The position numbers and the translations under genes are program-made. This document shows positions 7,794 to 14,864 of a DNA stretch of 19,795 nt, one piece after another. The notes beneath the pieces are model-generated. The model saw only the letters and a list, made by a program, of their open reading frames with translations. It was not told the origin of the DNA and did not search any database. Every line of letters begins with the position of its first letter. The stretch's first letter is position 1. Origin of the DNA: Candidatus Thorarchaeota archaeon (GTDB lineage Archaea; Asgardarchaeota; Thorarchaeia; Thorarchaeales; Thorarchaeaceae); contig CP070658.1 in the NCBI GenBank assembly GCA_020355105.1, forward strand, positions 2,453,866-2,473,660. The letters are read 5' to 3'.

Positions 7794-8123
7794 ATGCCAG
7801 AAACCCCGTCGTTGGACGATTTGCCGGACGAAGTATTCGTCGCACTTGGCAGAAGAGGAATGGAGGGTATTCCTCTGAAAGAATGCACCTATGCGTGTGA
7901 CGGCAAGGAACTCACACTACTTGAGATGAAAAGAGAACCAGCGAAGATTACTGGCAAAGGACTCGAACCCGTAGTTGAAGATTGGGTAGTAGAATGTGAT
8001 AAATGCAAGAGACCCTTCACTATTCGCGCAAAGATACGGTATGTTGATGGAGAACGAATAGACACAATGGTGAGTCTCTTGGATAACAAGGGAAACGACT
8101 TAGGATGGCTCGGTTCTTTCTAG
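7794..8123 (+). CDS. Small conserved-looking protein with two Cys pairs, unknown function
   Basis: 109 residues, soluble, with Cys pairs in CTYAC (Cx3C, about 30-34) and CDKCKRP (CxxC, about 66-72) flanking a beta-rich stretch. Together they could bind one zinc, but the spacing (31 residues between pairs) and the Cx3C are not a standard zinc ribbon. The remainder (FTIRAKIRYVDGERIDTM) looks like beta hairpins. I do not recognise the family. The stop at 8121-8123 is nine bases before the ATG of the leuB-like gene, so it heads the leuB-leuC-leuD operon; a TATA-like TTCATTTATCC lies about 37-47 bases before its ATG. A regulatory or accessory role to the operon is an inference from position only. 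Confidence 0.7.
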   Translation: MPETPSLDDLPDEVFVALGRRGMEGIPLKECTYACDGKELTLLEMKREPAKITGKGLEPVVEDWVVECDKCKRPFTIRAKIRYVDGERIDTMVSLLDNKGNDLGWLGSF

Positions 8124-8132
8124 GTGGTAGGG

Positions 8133-9294
8133 ATGCCGAAGAAGTACAAGATCTCGGTACTACCAGGTGATGGCATTGGCAAGGAAGTCATTCCAGAGGC
8201 CGTACGAGTGATGTATGCGGCCAAGGATGCTGTGGGTGGTATCACCATTGAGGACATCACTTTCGAATGTGGCGGCGAGTACTACAAGAAAGAAGGTAGG
8301 GAATGGTCGGAAGAAGCAGAGAACTTCACGAAGGATGAGGCGGATGCAATTCTCTTCGGCGCTGTGGGCGCCCTTGGTTCAGACGGAAAGCCTGTAAGAT
8401 TGCCTGATGGAAACCATGCTGGGTACAACATTGTCATTGGGCTCCGACTCAGCCTAGAGTTGTATGCGAACACGAGACCTGTGAAGCTGTACGAGGGTGT
8501 ACCGACGCCACTCAGAGAGAAGACCCATGAAGACATCGACATGGTGATAGTACGTGAAAACACTGAGGGCCTCTATGTACCTGCGAGGGGACATCTAGCG
8601 GAGGGCAGTGATACTGAGATGGCCATCGACCTACGCCTAATCTCTCGAAAATGAGCTGAACGAGTAATTGACTACTCCTTTCAATTGGCAGATACTCGAA
8701 ACGGAGCTCCATCAGACTGGGAAGAAGCGCGTCACGTGCGTGGACAAGAGCAACCTACTTGCAGGGTGTCAGCTGTTCAGGAAGGTCTTTGATGAAACAG
8801 CGGCAAGATATCCGAGGATTGAGCCAGACTATGCCTACGTAGATGCTTGGACCCTCTGGGCACTGATGAAGCCTGAGAACTACGATGTCGTAGTTGCTCC
8901 CAACATGTTTGGTGACATAATCACCGACTTGGGAGGAGGAATTCAAGGAGGGCTGGGAATGGCCCCATCTGGCAATATCGGAAACAAGAATGCTATGTTT
9001 GAACCGGTCCACGGGTCCGCACCGGACATAGAGGGGGAGAACCAGGCAAATCCGATTGCATCAATTCTCTCAGTCGCTATGCTGTATGACTGGCTCGGGA
9101 CAAAGCACAAGGACGAGCAGGGCCTTGCCGCGGCAGAGCTAGTCAAAGAGGCTGTAGCATCAGTTCTAAGAGAAGGAAAGACACGTACACCCGATATCTG
9201 TCTGGGTCAGTGGAAGGATGTCACTCCATCATCAACAACGAAGGTTGCTGATGCTGTAGTCAAATCAATCGAGAAGATTGGCTCTGAGAGGTGA
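8133..9294 (+). pseudogene. leuB: Isocitrate/isopropylmalate dehydrogenase family (leuB-like), interrupted by a stop and a frameshift
   Basis: Two frames together make one dehydrogenase of about 386 residues. The first part (MPKKYKISVLPGDGIGKEV... through VIVRENTEGLYVPARG to DLRLISRK) ends at TGA 8652-8654. The same frame continues AERVIDYSFQLADTRNGAPSD, exactly what family members have after RKG, so TGA replaces an expected Gly codon (GGA). At 8718 one extra T shifts the frame; the remainder then reads GKKRVTCVDKSNLL, DAWTLWALM, NMFGDIITDLGGG and EPVHGSAPDI to the stop at 9292-9294. Catalytic Arg, Lys, Tyr-region and metal-binding Asp motifs are otherwise intact. The substrate loop reads RENTEG, not the RELTGG of bacterial LeuB, so homoisocitrate, methylmalate or tartrate-type substrates are also possible. 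The preferred ATG 8133 has AGGTGG upstream; GTG 8124 is in frame. Two lesions 65 bases apart mean either a recent pseudogene or base-call errors. Confidence 0.8.
9286..9294 (+). promoter_or_regulatory. Shine-Dalgarno sequence deciding the leuC start
   Basis: GAGAGGTGA is a strong anti-16S match lying within the end of the dehydrogenase gene. It is five bases before GTG 9300, and it overlaps the alternative GTG 9291, so 9300 is the better leuC start. Confidence 0.6.
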
Positions 9295-9299
9295 CAAAT

Positions 9300-10562
9300 G
9301 TGGGTAAGACTCTCGCGGAGAAGATCCTGGGGAACCACACCGAAGAAGGAGAAGCATCGGCAGGTGACATAGTTGTCGCAAAGGTCGACTTCTTGATGGT
9401 GAATGAAGCTCTTACCAGAATCATACCTATCTTGGAGGATATGGGCGTTGAGAAGGTATGGGACCCTGACCGCATTCTCGTAGTGAATGATCATTGGGCC
9501 CCTGCGTCTGATACCAGAAGTGCTGAGATGCATATCAAGAGTAGGCGCTTCGTGAAAGACCATGGAATAACTCACTTCTGTGACATTAACTGCGGGATTG
9601 CACACCAAGTACTTCCTGAGATGGGTCTTGTCAAACCAGGAGACCTCATTGTGGGTTCAGATTCACATACAACAACCTACGGAGCTTTCAATTCTTTCTC
9701 CACAGGTCTTGCATCTACCGATTGCGCACTCATTGCTGCTACTGGAGAGAATTGGTTTAGGGTACCACATTCGATACGTATTGATGTCCAAGGCAAGATG
9801 CCTGACATGGTGATGAGCAAGGACCTAATCCTGAAGATCATAGGCGATCTTGGATCAGATGGAGCGAACTACCAGTCAATTGAGATTCATGGTCCCGTGA
9901 TTGATTCGATGTCCGTGGGATCCAGAATGACAATGTGCAACATGGGCGTAGAGGCAGGAGCCAAATGCACCCTCATGACTGTCAACGGCCCACTACGAAA
10001 GTGGATGAAGAGTCACGCATCTCATACCAAATGGTCCCCTTTGGAACCAGATCCAGATGCAGAATACGTAGACCGAATCGCTATCGATTTGGAGAAGAAT
10101 CCCTTGGAACCCATCGTAGCAACTCCGCATAGCCCTAACAACGGGAAGCCGGTTTTGGAGGTTGAAGGCACACGAATTGACCAGGCCTTCATTGGATCTT
10201 GCACAAATGCAAGACTGGAGGACCTGGCCACGGCGGCAAGGATAGTGAGGGGGAAGAAGGTTCATCCTGATACTAGGTTCATCATCACACCAGCGAGTAC
10301 AGAAGTGTATATGGACGCCGTGAAGACAGGAGTGGTGGAAACCCTGGTCAAGGCCGGAGGAGTGGTCACAAACTCAACGTGTGGAGCTTGTATCGGTGGA
10401 GGCCTTGGAGTCCTAGGTCCGAATGAAGTCTGCGTATCCAGCACAAACCGCAACTTCAAAGGACGCATGGGACACCCTGACTCAATGGTCTACCTTGCGT
10501 CACCAGCAACTGTGGCAGCAAGTGCATTGCGCGGTGAGATATCAGACCCGAGGAGTGTGTGA
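9300..10562 (+). CDS. leuC: 3-isopropylmalate dehydratase / homoaconitase large subunit
   Basis: 420 residues from GTG 9300, the usual size of archaeal LeuC/HacA. It carries the aconitase hallmarks: VGSDSHTTTYGAFNSF (about 118-133), FIGSCTNARLEDL (298-310), and STCGACIGGGLGVL (359-372). Cys301, Cys361 and Cys364 are the three [4Fe-4S] ligands. MGHPDSMVYLASPATVAASA near the C-terminus is also typical. With the small subunit it isomerises 2- to 3-isopropylmalate, or the equivalent homocitrate or citramalate substrates, in the cytoplasm. It overlaps or abuts the leuB-like gene and is followed directly by leuD. The frame is open to GTG 9291 (GTGA overlap), but the Shine-Dalgarno favours 9300. Choice between leucine and another 2-oxoacid elongation pathway cannot be made from this subunit. 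Confidence 0.88.
   Translation: MGKTLAEKILGNHTEEGEASAGDIVVAKVDFLMVNEALTRIIPILEDMGVEKVWDPDRILVVNDHWAPASDTRSAEMHIKSRRFVKDHGITHFCDINCGIAHQVLPEMGLVKPGDLIVGSDSHTTTYGAFNSFSTGLASTDCALIAATGENWFRVPHSIRIDVQGKMPDMVMSKDLILKIIGDLGSDGANYQSIEIHGPVIDSMSVGSRMTMCNMGVEAGAKCTLMTVNGPLRKWMKSHASHTKWSPLEPDPDAEYVDRIAIDLEKNPLEPIVATPHSPNNGKPVLEVEGTRIDQAFIGSCTNARLEDLATAARIVRGKKVHPDTRFIITPASTEVYMDAVKTGVVETLVKAGGVVTNSTCGACIGGGLGVLGPNEVCVSSTNRNFKGRMGHPDSMVYLASPATVAASALRGEISDPRSV
10551..10555 (+). promoter_or_regulatory. Shine-Dalgarno-like AGGAG upstream of leuD
   Basis: AGGAG lies ten bases before CTG 10566 and 92 bases before the first in-frame ATG (10647). It supports translation beginning at or near 10566 rather than at the ATG. 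Confidence 0.45.
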
Positions 10563-10565
10563 AAC

Positions 10566-11054
10566 CTGAAGAGTATCTCTGGCAGAGCGTGGGTTCTTGG
10601 TGACGATATCAACACGGACCTGATTATCCAGGGAAGATACCTGACAATGCTTGACTACTCTGAGATGGCGAAGCATACCTTTGAGATACCGAGACCTGAG
10701 TTCGCAAAGGAAGCAAAGCCCAATGACATCGTCGTCGCAGGAAAGAACTTCGGCGGGGGCTCCTCTAGGGAGGAGGCACCTGCGGTTCTAAAGACACTCG
10801 GCATTGGTTGCATTGTCGCGGAGTCGTTTGCACGTATCTTCTATCGTAACGGGTTCAACATCGGCCTGCCGCTCATGGTAGTGCCCGGTATAGCCTCAGA
10901 GATTGAGGACGGCGCTATAGTCACAGTGGACTTCACGGAGGGCAAACTGACTATAGACGACTCTAGAGTCCTTTCTGGAGAGCCAATACCAGTGCTCATG
11001 CAAGAGATGCTTGATGCTGGTGGAGCAGTCCAAATGTACCTCAAAAGGAAATGA
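10566..11054 (+). CDS. leuD: 3-isopropylmalate dehydratase / homoaconitase small subunit, apparent CTG start
   Basis: The frame codes for 162 residues from CTG 10566. The N-terminus reads SGRAWVLGDDINTDLIIQGRYL, unmistakably the start of the family, followed by FGGGSSREEAPAVLKTLGIG and SFARIFYRNGFNIGLPL, the swivelling aconitase domain. No ATG, GTG or TTG exists between the leuC stop (10560-10562) and the conserved region; the first ATG, 10647, would delete 27 residues and cut into the substrate loop YLTM (about 25-28). CTG 10566, with AGGAG ten bases upstream, is therefore the likely start, or a normal start codon has been lost or misread. The loop between the first strand and helix helps set substrate in this family; YLTM does not let me choose between isopropylmalate, citramalate and homoaconitate. 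It is the last gene of the operon. Confidence 0.82.
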   Translation: MKSISGRAWVLGDDINTDLIIQGRYLTMLDYSEMAKHTFEIPRPEFAKEAKPNDIVVAGKNFGGGSSREEAPAVLKTLGIGCIVAESFARIFYRNGFNIGLPLMVVPGIASEIEDGAIVTVDFTEGKLTIDDSRVLSGEPIPVLMQEMLDAGGAVQMYLKRK

Positions 11055-11170
11055 AGTTCACATTCCGTGTTGATGCATAAGATTGCTCGTCTTGAGTTGG
11101 TCGGGAAGAAAGGGCTAAAAGCCTCGTTAATCTGGTCACAATCAATGGAGACACGCGAAGAGGACTGTTC

Positions 11171-12952
11171 ATGAATGTCATGCTATTCCTTGTTGTTTCA
11201 TTGATTGTGCATTCAATTCCGATTCCTTTCTCATCTGAGATGCTGCAGCCAAGCAGGCTGATCAAGTGGTTACCATTCCGGCTTGTTTGGGGAACTATTG
11301 CATGGGGGGCCATCGTTCTATTCATGATGATGACTCTGCCATGGGCTATTCTCAGCCTGATTATGAGCTTAGGTCTACTATTGATGATATCCAGTGGTTT
11401 TCGTCCAGGTGAATTGGAGGAGATGTTGAGGGGGCTCAGAGCACCGTTGACCTGCTTCGGTCTACTCGTTGTCATGCTGATGCCTATGTTCTCAGGGCTC
11501 ATAGGATGGACATCAGACGTATCGAACGCTCAGTATTTCGACAACATGATCGTCGAAAGCGAAGAACCTCTGTTCAACTCGACCATCCCCGATGACATGG
11601 TAAGATTGGTCACGGAAGAGTATGCAGCCTATGTTGCCAACCAACACATCTCACCCTTCGGTTCAAATGTAGAGGTTTCTGCCGCGCATATAACAACGAG
11701 GGCGGGACGGCTTGTGTGGGTGTGTACGATAGTATCAACGAATGTCTTGGCAGAGAACTTCGTAAAGGGGTTCATAGTTGTCGACGCCAATGACCCGCAA
11801 GCGTTTGAACCTGAGGTCATCACTAGCACAACCATACCGGTTGGAGAGGGCCTCTGGTGGGACAAGGACATTCGCTTCAGGAACTACTTGAACGACATGT
11901 CCGCAGCGTACCAGTATGCATATCCTACGTGGGATCCGCTAGGTGAACTTGCCTATGTACAAACAAGAACGCCGCTGGGGCTCGATTTTGTTGAGCGGGC
12001 CATAGGTCCGATTGTCTATTTTGAGAATGGAACAGTGGTTTCTTACAACAGCATAGAAGAAACACCTGACTGGATTACCCAGGCATATGCCGAGGAATGG
12101 CTCGAACGAGAGGTTTCCCGCTGGGGCGGCTATCGAAGGGGAACCTCCTTTGATCTGTTCGCCGGTGGACTCCTCTGGTTCATTCCACCCTCCAACGACC
12201 GTCTCGAGATGACTGAGGATACCAGATACATCGCCAATCCGGACTCGGGCATGGTGGAGGCATTCATTGCCGTTCATCCTGTCGGGAACCTTGAGGCCCT
12301 AGCCGGAGTCTTCAGGGCAACCCAGGACACTGTCTACTACCATGATTTGAGTGGGTTTGGGTATGTAAGCGGAGATGCGGCAGCCGCAAACGTCGTAGGG
12401 CAACTCCCACCTCCAGCCACAGGGTTCTACTATGGCGCAATGCCACTACTTTATCCTGTGCAGATTAGTCCGAGCGAAATCAAGTGGACTTGGTATACAC
12501 CAATCTATTGGGCTACAGGATCCTATGATGCTGATGCTGACGAGTTCTTTCTGTCAGACATGCGCCTACACGCACTAGCCCTCGTAGATGCATCCAACAT
12601 AGACAAGTTCTACATTCAAGAACTAGGAGGGGCATTATCCGGGCCCACATTGGTACAGACCACGAGAGCGGGCTATGTTGCGCTCTTCGGAGGTTCAATT
12701 GGGCCGGGGCCGGGAGAAGCATTTGAACTCAATGCAACGGTCGTGAGCGTGACCTCATATGTGGAAGACGGCGACACACATATCGTATTGGGAACTGACA
12801 ATTCCACCTATCCATATGTCGAGGGGGCAAGAGCTTGGATGAACCTGACGGATTGGTACACTCTACTGAATCTCAGTCCAGCTGATAGCTTCATTGCCAC
12901 TCTTCAGGAAGAGGATGCACAGTATCAAATCATCGCAATAGTGAAGACTTAG
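11171..12952 (+). CDS. Large membrane-anchored extracytoplasmic protein, unknown function
   Basis: 593 residues. The N-terminal ~115 hold about four hydrophobic segments (about 1-19, 36-55, 57-73 and 91-113) with a charged loop RPGELEEMLRGLR between the last two. The remaining ~480 residues are acidic, aromatic-rich and lack further membrane segments, so they probably face outside. Five N-glycosylation-type sequons (NST, NGT, NAT, NST, NLT) lie in this part, in keeping with an archaeal surface protein. Stretches such as GGLLWFIPPSND, GQLPPPATGFYYG and WYTPIYW suggest a beta-rich ectodomain, but I recognise no family. A Shine-Dalgarno-like GAGG lies eight bases before ATG 11171. The gene stands alone downstream of leuD and converges on a longin-like gene, with a hairpin at its end. 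Confidence 0.8.
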   Translation: MNVMLFLVVSLIVHSIPIPFSSEMLQPSRLIKWLPFRLVWGTIAWGAIVLFMMMTLPWAILSLIMSLGLLLMISSGFRPGELEEMLRGLRAPLTCFGLLVVMLMPMFSGLIGWTSDVSNAQYFDNMIVESEEPLFNSTIPDDMVRLVTEEYAAYVANQHISPFGSNVEVSAAHITTRAGRLVWVCTIVSTNVLAENFVKGFIVVDANDPQAFEPEVITSTTIPVGEGLWWDKDIRFRNYLNDMSAAYQYAYPTWDPLGELAYVQTRTPLGLDFVERAIGPIVYFENGTVVSYNSIEETPDWITQAYAEEWLEREVSRWGGYRRGTSFDLFAGGLLWFIPPSNDRLEMTEDTRYIANPDSGMVEAFIAVHPVGNLEALAGVFRATQDTVYYHDLSGFGYVSGDAAAANVVGQLPPPATGFYYGAMPLLYPVQISPSEIKWTWYTPIYWATGSYDADADEFFLSDMRLHALALVDASNIDKFYIQELGGALSGPTLVQTTRAGYVALFGGSIGPGPGEAFELNATVVSVTSYVEDGDTHIVLGTDNSTYPYVEGARAWMNLTDWYTLLNLSPADSFIATLQEEDAQYQIIAIVKT

Positions 12953-12959
12953 AACCCTC

Positions 12960-12991
12960 ATGAGTGGTGGCGTCTAAATGCCACCGCTCAT
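12960..12991. terminator. Strong hairpin between convergent genes, likely bidirectional terminator
   Basis: ATGAGTGGTGGC (12960-12971) pairs with GCCACCGCTCAT (12980-12991), twelve pairs with one G-T, around the eight-base loop GTCTAAAT. The loop contains the stop codon of the minus-strand longin-like gene (12974-12976), and the stem begins seven bases after the plus-strand stop. A pyrimidine run CTTCTTCTTT follows on the plus side. The stem is seen directly; terminator function is inferred. Confidence 0.6.
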
Positions 12992-13528
12992 CTTCTTCTT
13001 TAGCACCGCATACTTGTCCTTGATAGCGCCCCAGATTCTCTGAGCCCGAGATTGAGAAGCATTAGTGTGAATGAGACACTGATCGCCCATGGAGCATTGG
13101 TCCTCAAAGCCCCCGTAGTCATGCAACGCTCTTGGCAGGGAGGACTTCAGCAGCTCGTCCTCGAATGATGCCATGAGCTCTGCGGAAATAATGCTCCAGT
13201 CTTGGTTCACAAATCGCTCTGAGGCAAGTGTTTCAGAAACAGCTGAAAAGACCTCGTTGGCAACGTCCGGTGCGTCCTCCCCAAGACCTATCACGACTGA
13301 ATGACCACCAGGGGTCGTCTTAGTGAAGCGCATCTCACTATTGCCCATCTTCACTGACTGCAAGGAGAAGTCGCTTGAGATTGTCAAGGGGATAGTTTCT
13401 ACAGCTGACAAGAACCCGGTGAGAAGCTCGGGGTTCTTGAAGGCCGCCCTGCAGAAAGTGCCATAACATTTGCTGTATATGGGCAGCCCCGATTGCGTGT
13501 ATATCAACAGATACTCGAGTACAGGCAT
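12974..13528 (-). CDS. Longin-like domain protein
   Basis: 184 residues. The first ~110 follow the pattern of small longin/roadblock-type regulators: strand-turn-strand LEYLLIYTQSGLPIYSKCYG (4-23), a helix GFLSAVETIP, then strands FSLQSVKMGNSEMRFTK and HSVVIGLGED and a long helix (APDVANEVFSAVSETLA). The C-terminal ~70 residues are helical, include QCSMGDQC, and end in a basic tail (KDKYAVLKKKMSGG). Longin-like proteins bind small GTPases or scaffold membrane complexes, and several such genes are a feature of Asgard genomes. The gene is 2.5 kb downstream of a longin-GTPase fusion on the same strand. The ATG 13528 has CAGGAG about 12 bases upstream. The domain call is by pattern recognition, not by alignment; the family link is moderately sure, the function unknown. 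Confidence 0.6.
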   Translation of the reverse strand: MPVLEYLLIYTQSGLPIYSKCYGTFCRAAFKNPELLTGFLSAVETIPLTISSDFSLQSVKMGNSEMRFTKTTPGGHSVVIGLGEDAPDVANEVFSAVSETLASERFVNQDWSIISAELMASFEDELLKSSLPRALHDYGGFEDQCSMGDQCLIHTNASQSRAQRIWGAIKDKYAVLKKKMSGGI

Positions 13529-13576
13529 AGAGGGTGGCTCCTGCGCCAGATGATTAGCTTCATTGATACCTGCGTC

Positions 13577-13595
13577 TTCACAAATACTTTGTGAA
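13577..13595. repeat. Perfect 19-base palindrome, possible operator or hairpin
   Basis: TTCACAAA (13577-13584) and TTTGTGAA (13588-13595) are perfect inverted repeats around TAC. It begins directly after the acyl-CoA dehydrogenase stop codon and lies 49-67 bases upstream of the longin-like gene's ATG. The centre (AAAGTATTTG on the minus strand) is AT-rich enough to act as a TATA box. It could be a repressor operator over the core promoter of the longin gene, or an RNA hairpin at the end of the dehydrogenase transcript. Confidence 0.5.
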
Positions 13596-14774
13596 CTAGA
13601 GTCTATTCAGAGTCTTGAACTCCTTGAACACTTCTCTCTGTATCAGGAATCTCAAGATCTCTGCAGTGCCTCCACCGATTGTCATTAGACGAGCGTCTCG
13701 AAAGAATCTCTCAACGGGATAGTCAGTCGTGTAACCCATTCCTCCGAGTATCTGAAGCGCATCGTTGGCGATTTGGATGGCCGCCTCCGTGGTGTACAGT
13801 TTCGCTATAGAGGCCTCTTTTGTGATGTTCTCCCCTCTATCATACATGCGTGCTGCAGTGAGAGTCAGTGCCCGTCCGGCCTCAAGCTTCATCGCCATAT
13901 CAGCAATCTTGAAGCTGACTCCTTCGAAAGCTCTGATAGGTCTGCCAAACTGATGCCTCTCGTTGGCGTACTTCACGGCAACTTCATAGGGTGTACGACC
14001 ATAGCCAATGGCTTCACCTGCAATGGCAGTCCTCTCACTGTCAAGCTCATCCATGAGGATATGGAATCCTTGACCAGGCTGTCCCAGCACCATTCCGGGC
14101 GGTACTCTCACGTCCTCCAGTTTCAGCCACGAGACCCGCGCTGACTTCATTCCGAGCAGATCGTGATCCTGTACTACGGAGAACCCATCAGTCTTCGTGT
14201 CTACTATGAAGGCACTCATCCCGTCCTTGGCCTTCACGTTTGGGTCTGTAATCGCGAAGGTACACATGTAGTCTGCAGGGCTACCATTGGTAATGAACCG
14301 CTTCTCACCATTGAGGATCCACTCGTCCCCGTCTTTCTCGGCACGCGTCTTCATCCCTGCGGTATCAGAGCCTACATCTGGCTCAGTTATCCCTATGCAA
14401 CCTATCTTCTCGCCCTTGATGATGGGTGTGAGGTACTTCTTCTTCTGCTCCGTAGTTCCAAACTTGCTAACAGGCATCCCATATAGTGTCGCTGATGCCA
14501 TTCGCGCCATATCTAGTCCTGCATTGACAGCCGAGATCTCTTCGGCAACGATTATCTCATAGGACAGACCCCGTTGGGTCCCTCCAACTGATTTCTCGTG
14601 ATGAACTCCCATGTACCCTGCTTGACCAATCTTGCGAAGAAGCTCGCGGGGATATGGGCCTTTGTCGATCTCGTCGGCGATTGGTTCTATCTCTTTCAGG
14701 CAGAAGTCACGGACTTCCTTTCGGAACTTGATTTCATCTTCTGTCCACAACGCGCTGCTCAGATAGTCAGTCAT
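13596..14774 (-). CDS. Acyl-CoA dehydrogenase
   Basis: 392 residues from ATG 14772-14774. The three-domain ACAD fold is plain: a helical N-domain from SALWTEDEIKFRKEVRDF, the FAD/substrate-binding beta domain with CIGITEPDVGSDTAGMKTRA and ITNGSPADYM, and a C-terminal helical domain with YANERHQFGRPI, DALQILGGMGYTTDYPVERFFRDAR and GGGTAEILR. The usual catalytic Glu of short/medium-chain enzymes (in YEGT) is Gly here, while Glu247 in MDELDSERTAIAG sits where isovaleryl-CoA and long-chain enzymes place their base. It oxidises an acyl-CoA to the 2-enoyl-CoA with an electron-transfer flavoprotein partner. The frame is open to 14864, but that 30-residue extension is unlike the family and contains a likely promoter. 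It follows the DUF35 gene by 90 bases. Confidence 0.9.
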   Translation of the reverse strand: MTDYLSSALWTEDEIKFRKEVRDFCLKEIEPIADEIDKGPYPRELLRKIGQAGYMGVHHEKSVGGTQRGLSYEIIVAEEISAVNAGLDMARMASATLYGMPVSKFGTTEQKKKYLTPIIKGEKIGCIGITEPDVGSDTAGMKTRAEKDGDEWILNGEKRFITNGSPADYMCTFAITDPNVKAKDGMSAFIVDTKTDGFSVVQDHDLLGMKSARVSWLKLEDVRVPPGMVLGQPGQGFHILMDELDSERTAIAGEAIGYGRTPYEVAVKYANERHQFGRPIRAFEGVSFKIADMAMKLEAGRALTLTAARMYDRGENITKEASIAKLYTTEAAIQIANDALQILGGMGYTTDYPVERFFRDARLMTIGGGTAEILRFLIQREVFKEFKTLNRL

Positions 14775-14807
14775 TGTTGATACCTGCTTGTGGTAGGAAG
14801 TGCTCTC

Positions 14808-14818
14808 TCTTAAATCAC
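14808..14818 (-). promoter_or_regulatory. TATA-like box for the acyl-CoA dehydrogenase
   Basis: On the minus strand GTGATTTAAGA lies about 37 bases before ATG 14774, in the 90-base gap after the DUF35 gene. It suggests the dehydrogenase can be transcribed apart from the genes upstream. Confidence 0.3.
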
Positions 14819-14864
14819 TAGCTAGATGTGCTTGAAAGCAGGATTGGCGACATTCAGGTATCAC

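Noticed and set aside
8652..8654. TGA read as Gly or selenocysteine in the leuB-like gene
   Set aside because: TGA serves as the normal stop in several genes here (for example 5593-5595 and 10560-10562), no selenocysteine element is apparent, Gly not Cys is expected at the site, and a second lesion (extra base at 8718) would remain.
8640..8725. Programmed ribosomal frameshift joining the two dehydrogenase frames
   Set aside because: The second frame has a TAA at 8665-8667, so a shift at the TGA cannot enter it; readthrough plus a later shift would both be needed, and no slippery sequence is seen at 8718.
14775..14864. 30-residue N-terminal extension of the acyl-CoA dehydrogenase
   Set aside because: Its sequence is unlike the family, and a TATA-like box and good ATG with AGGT upstream mark 14774 as the start.
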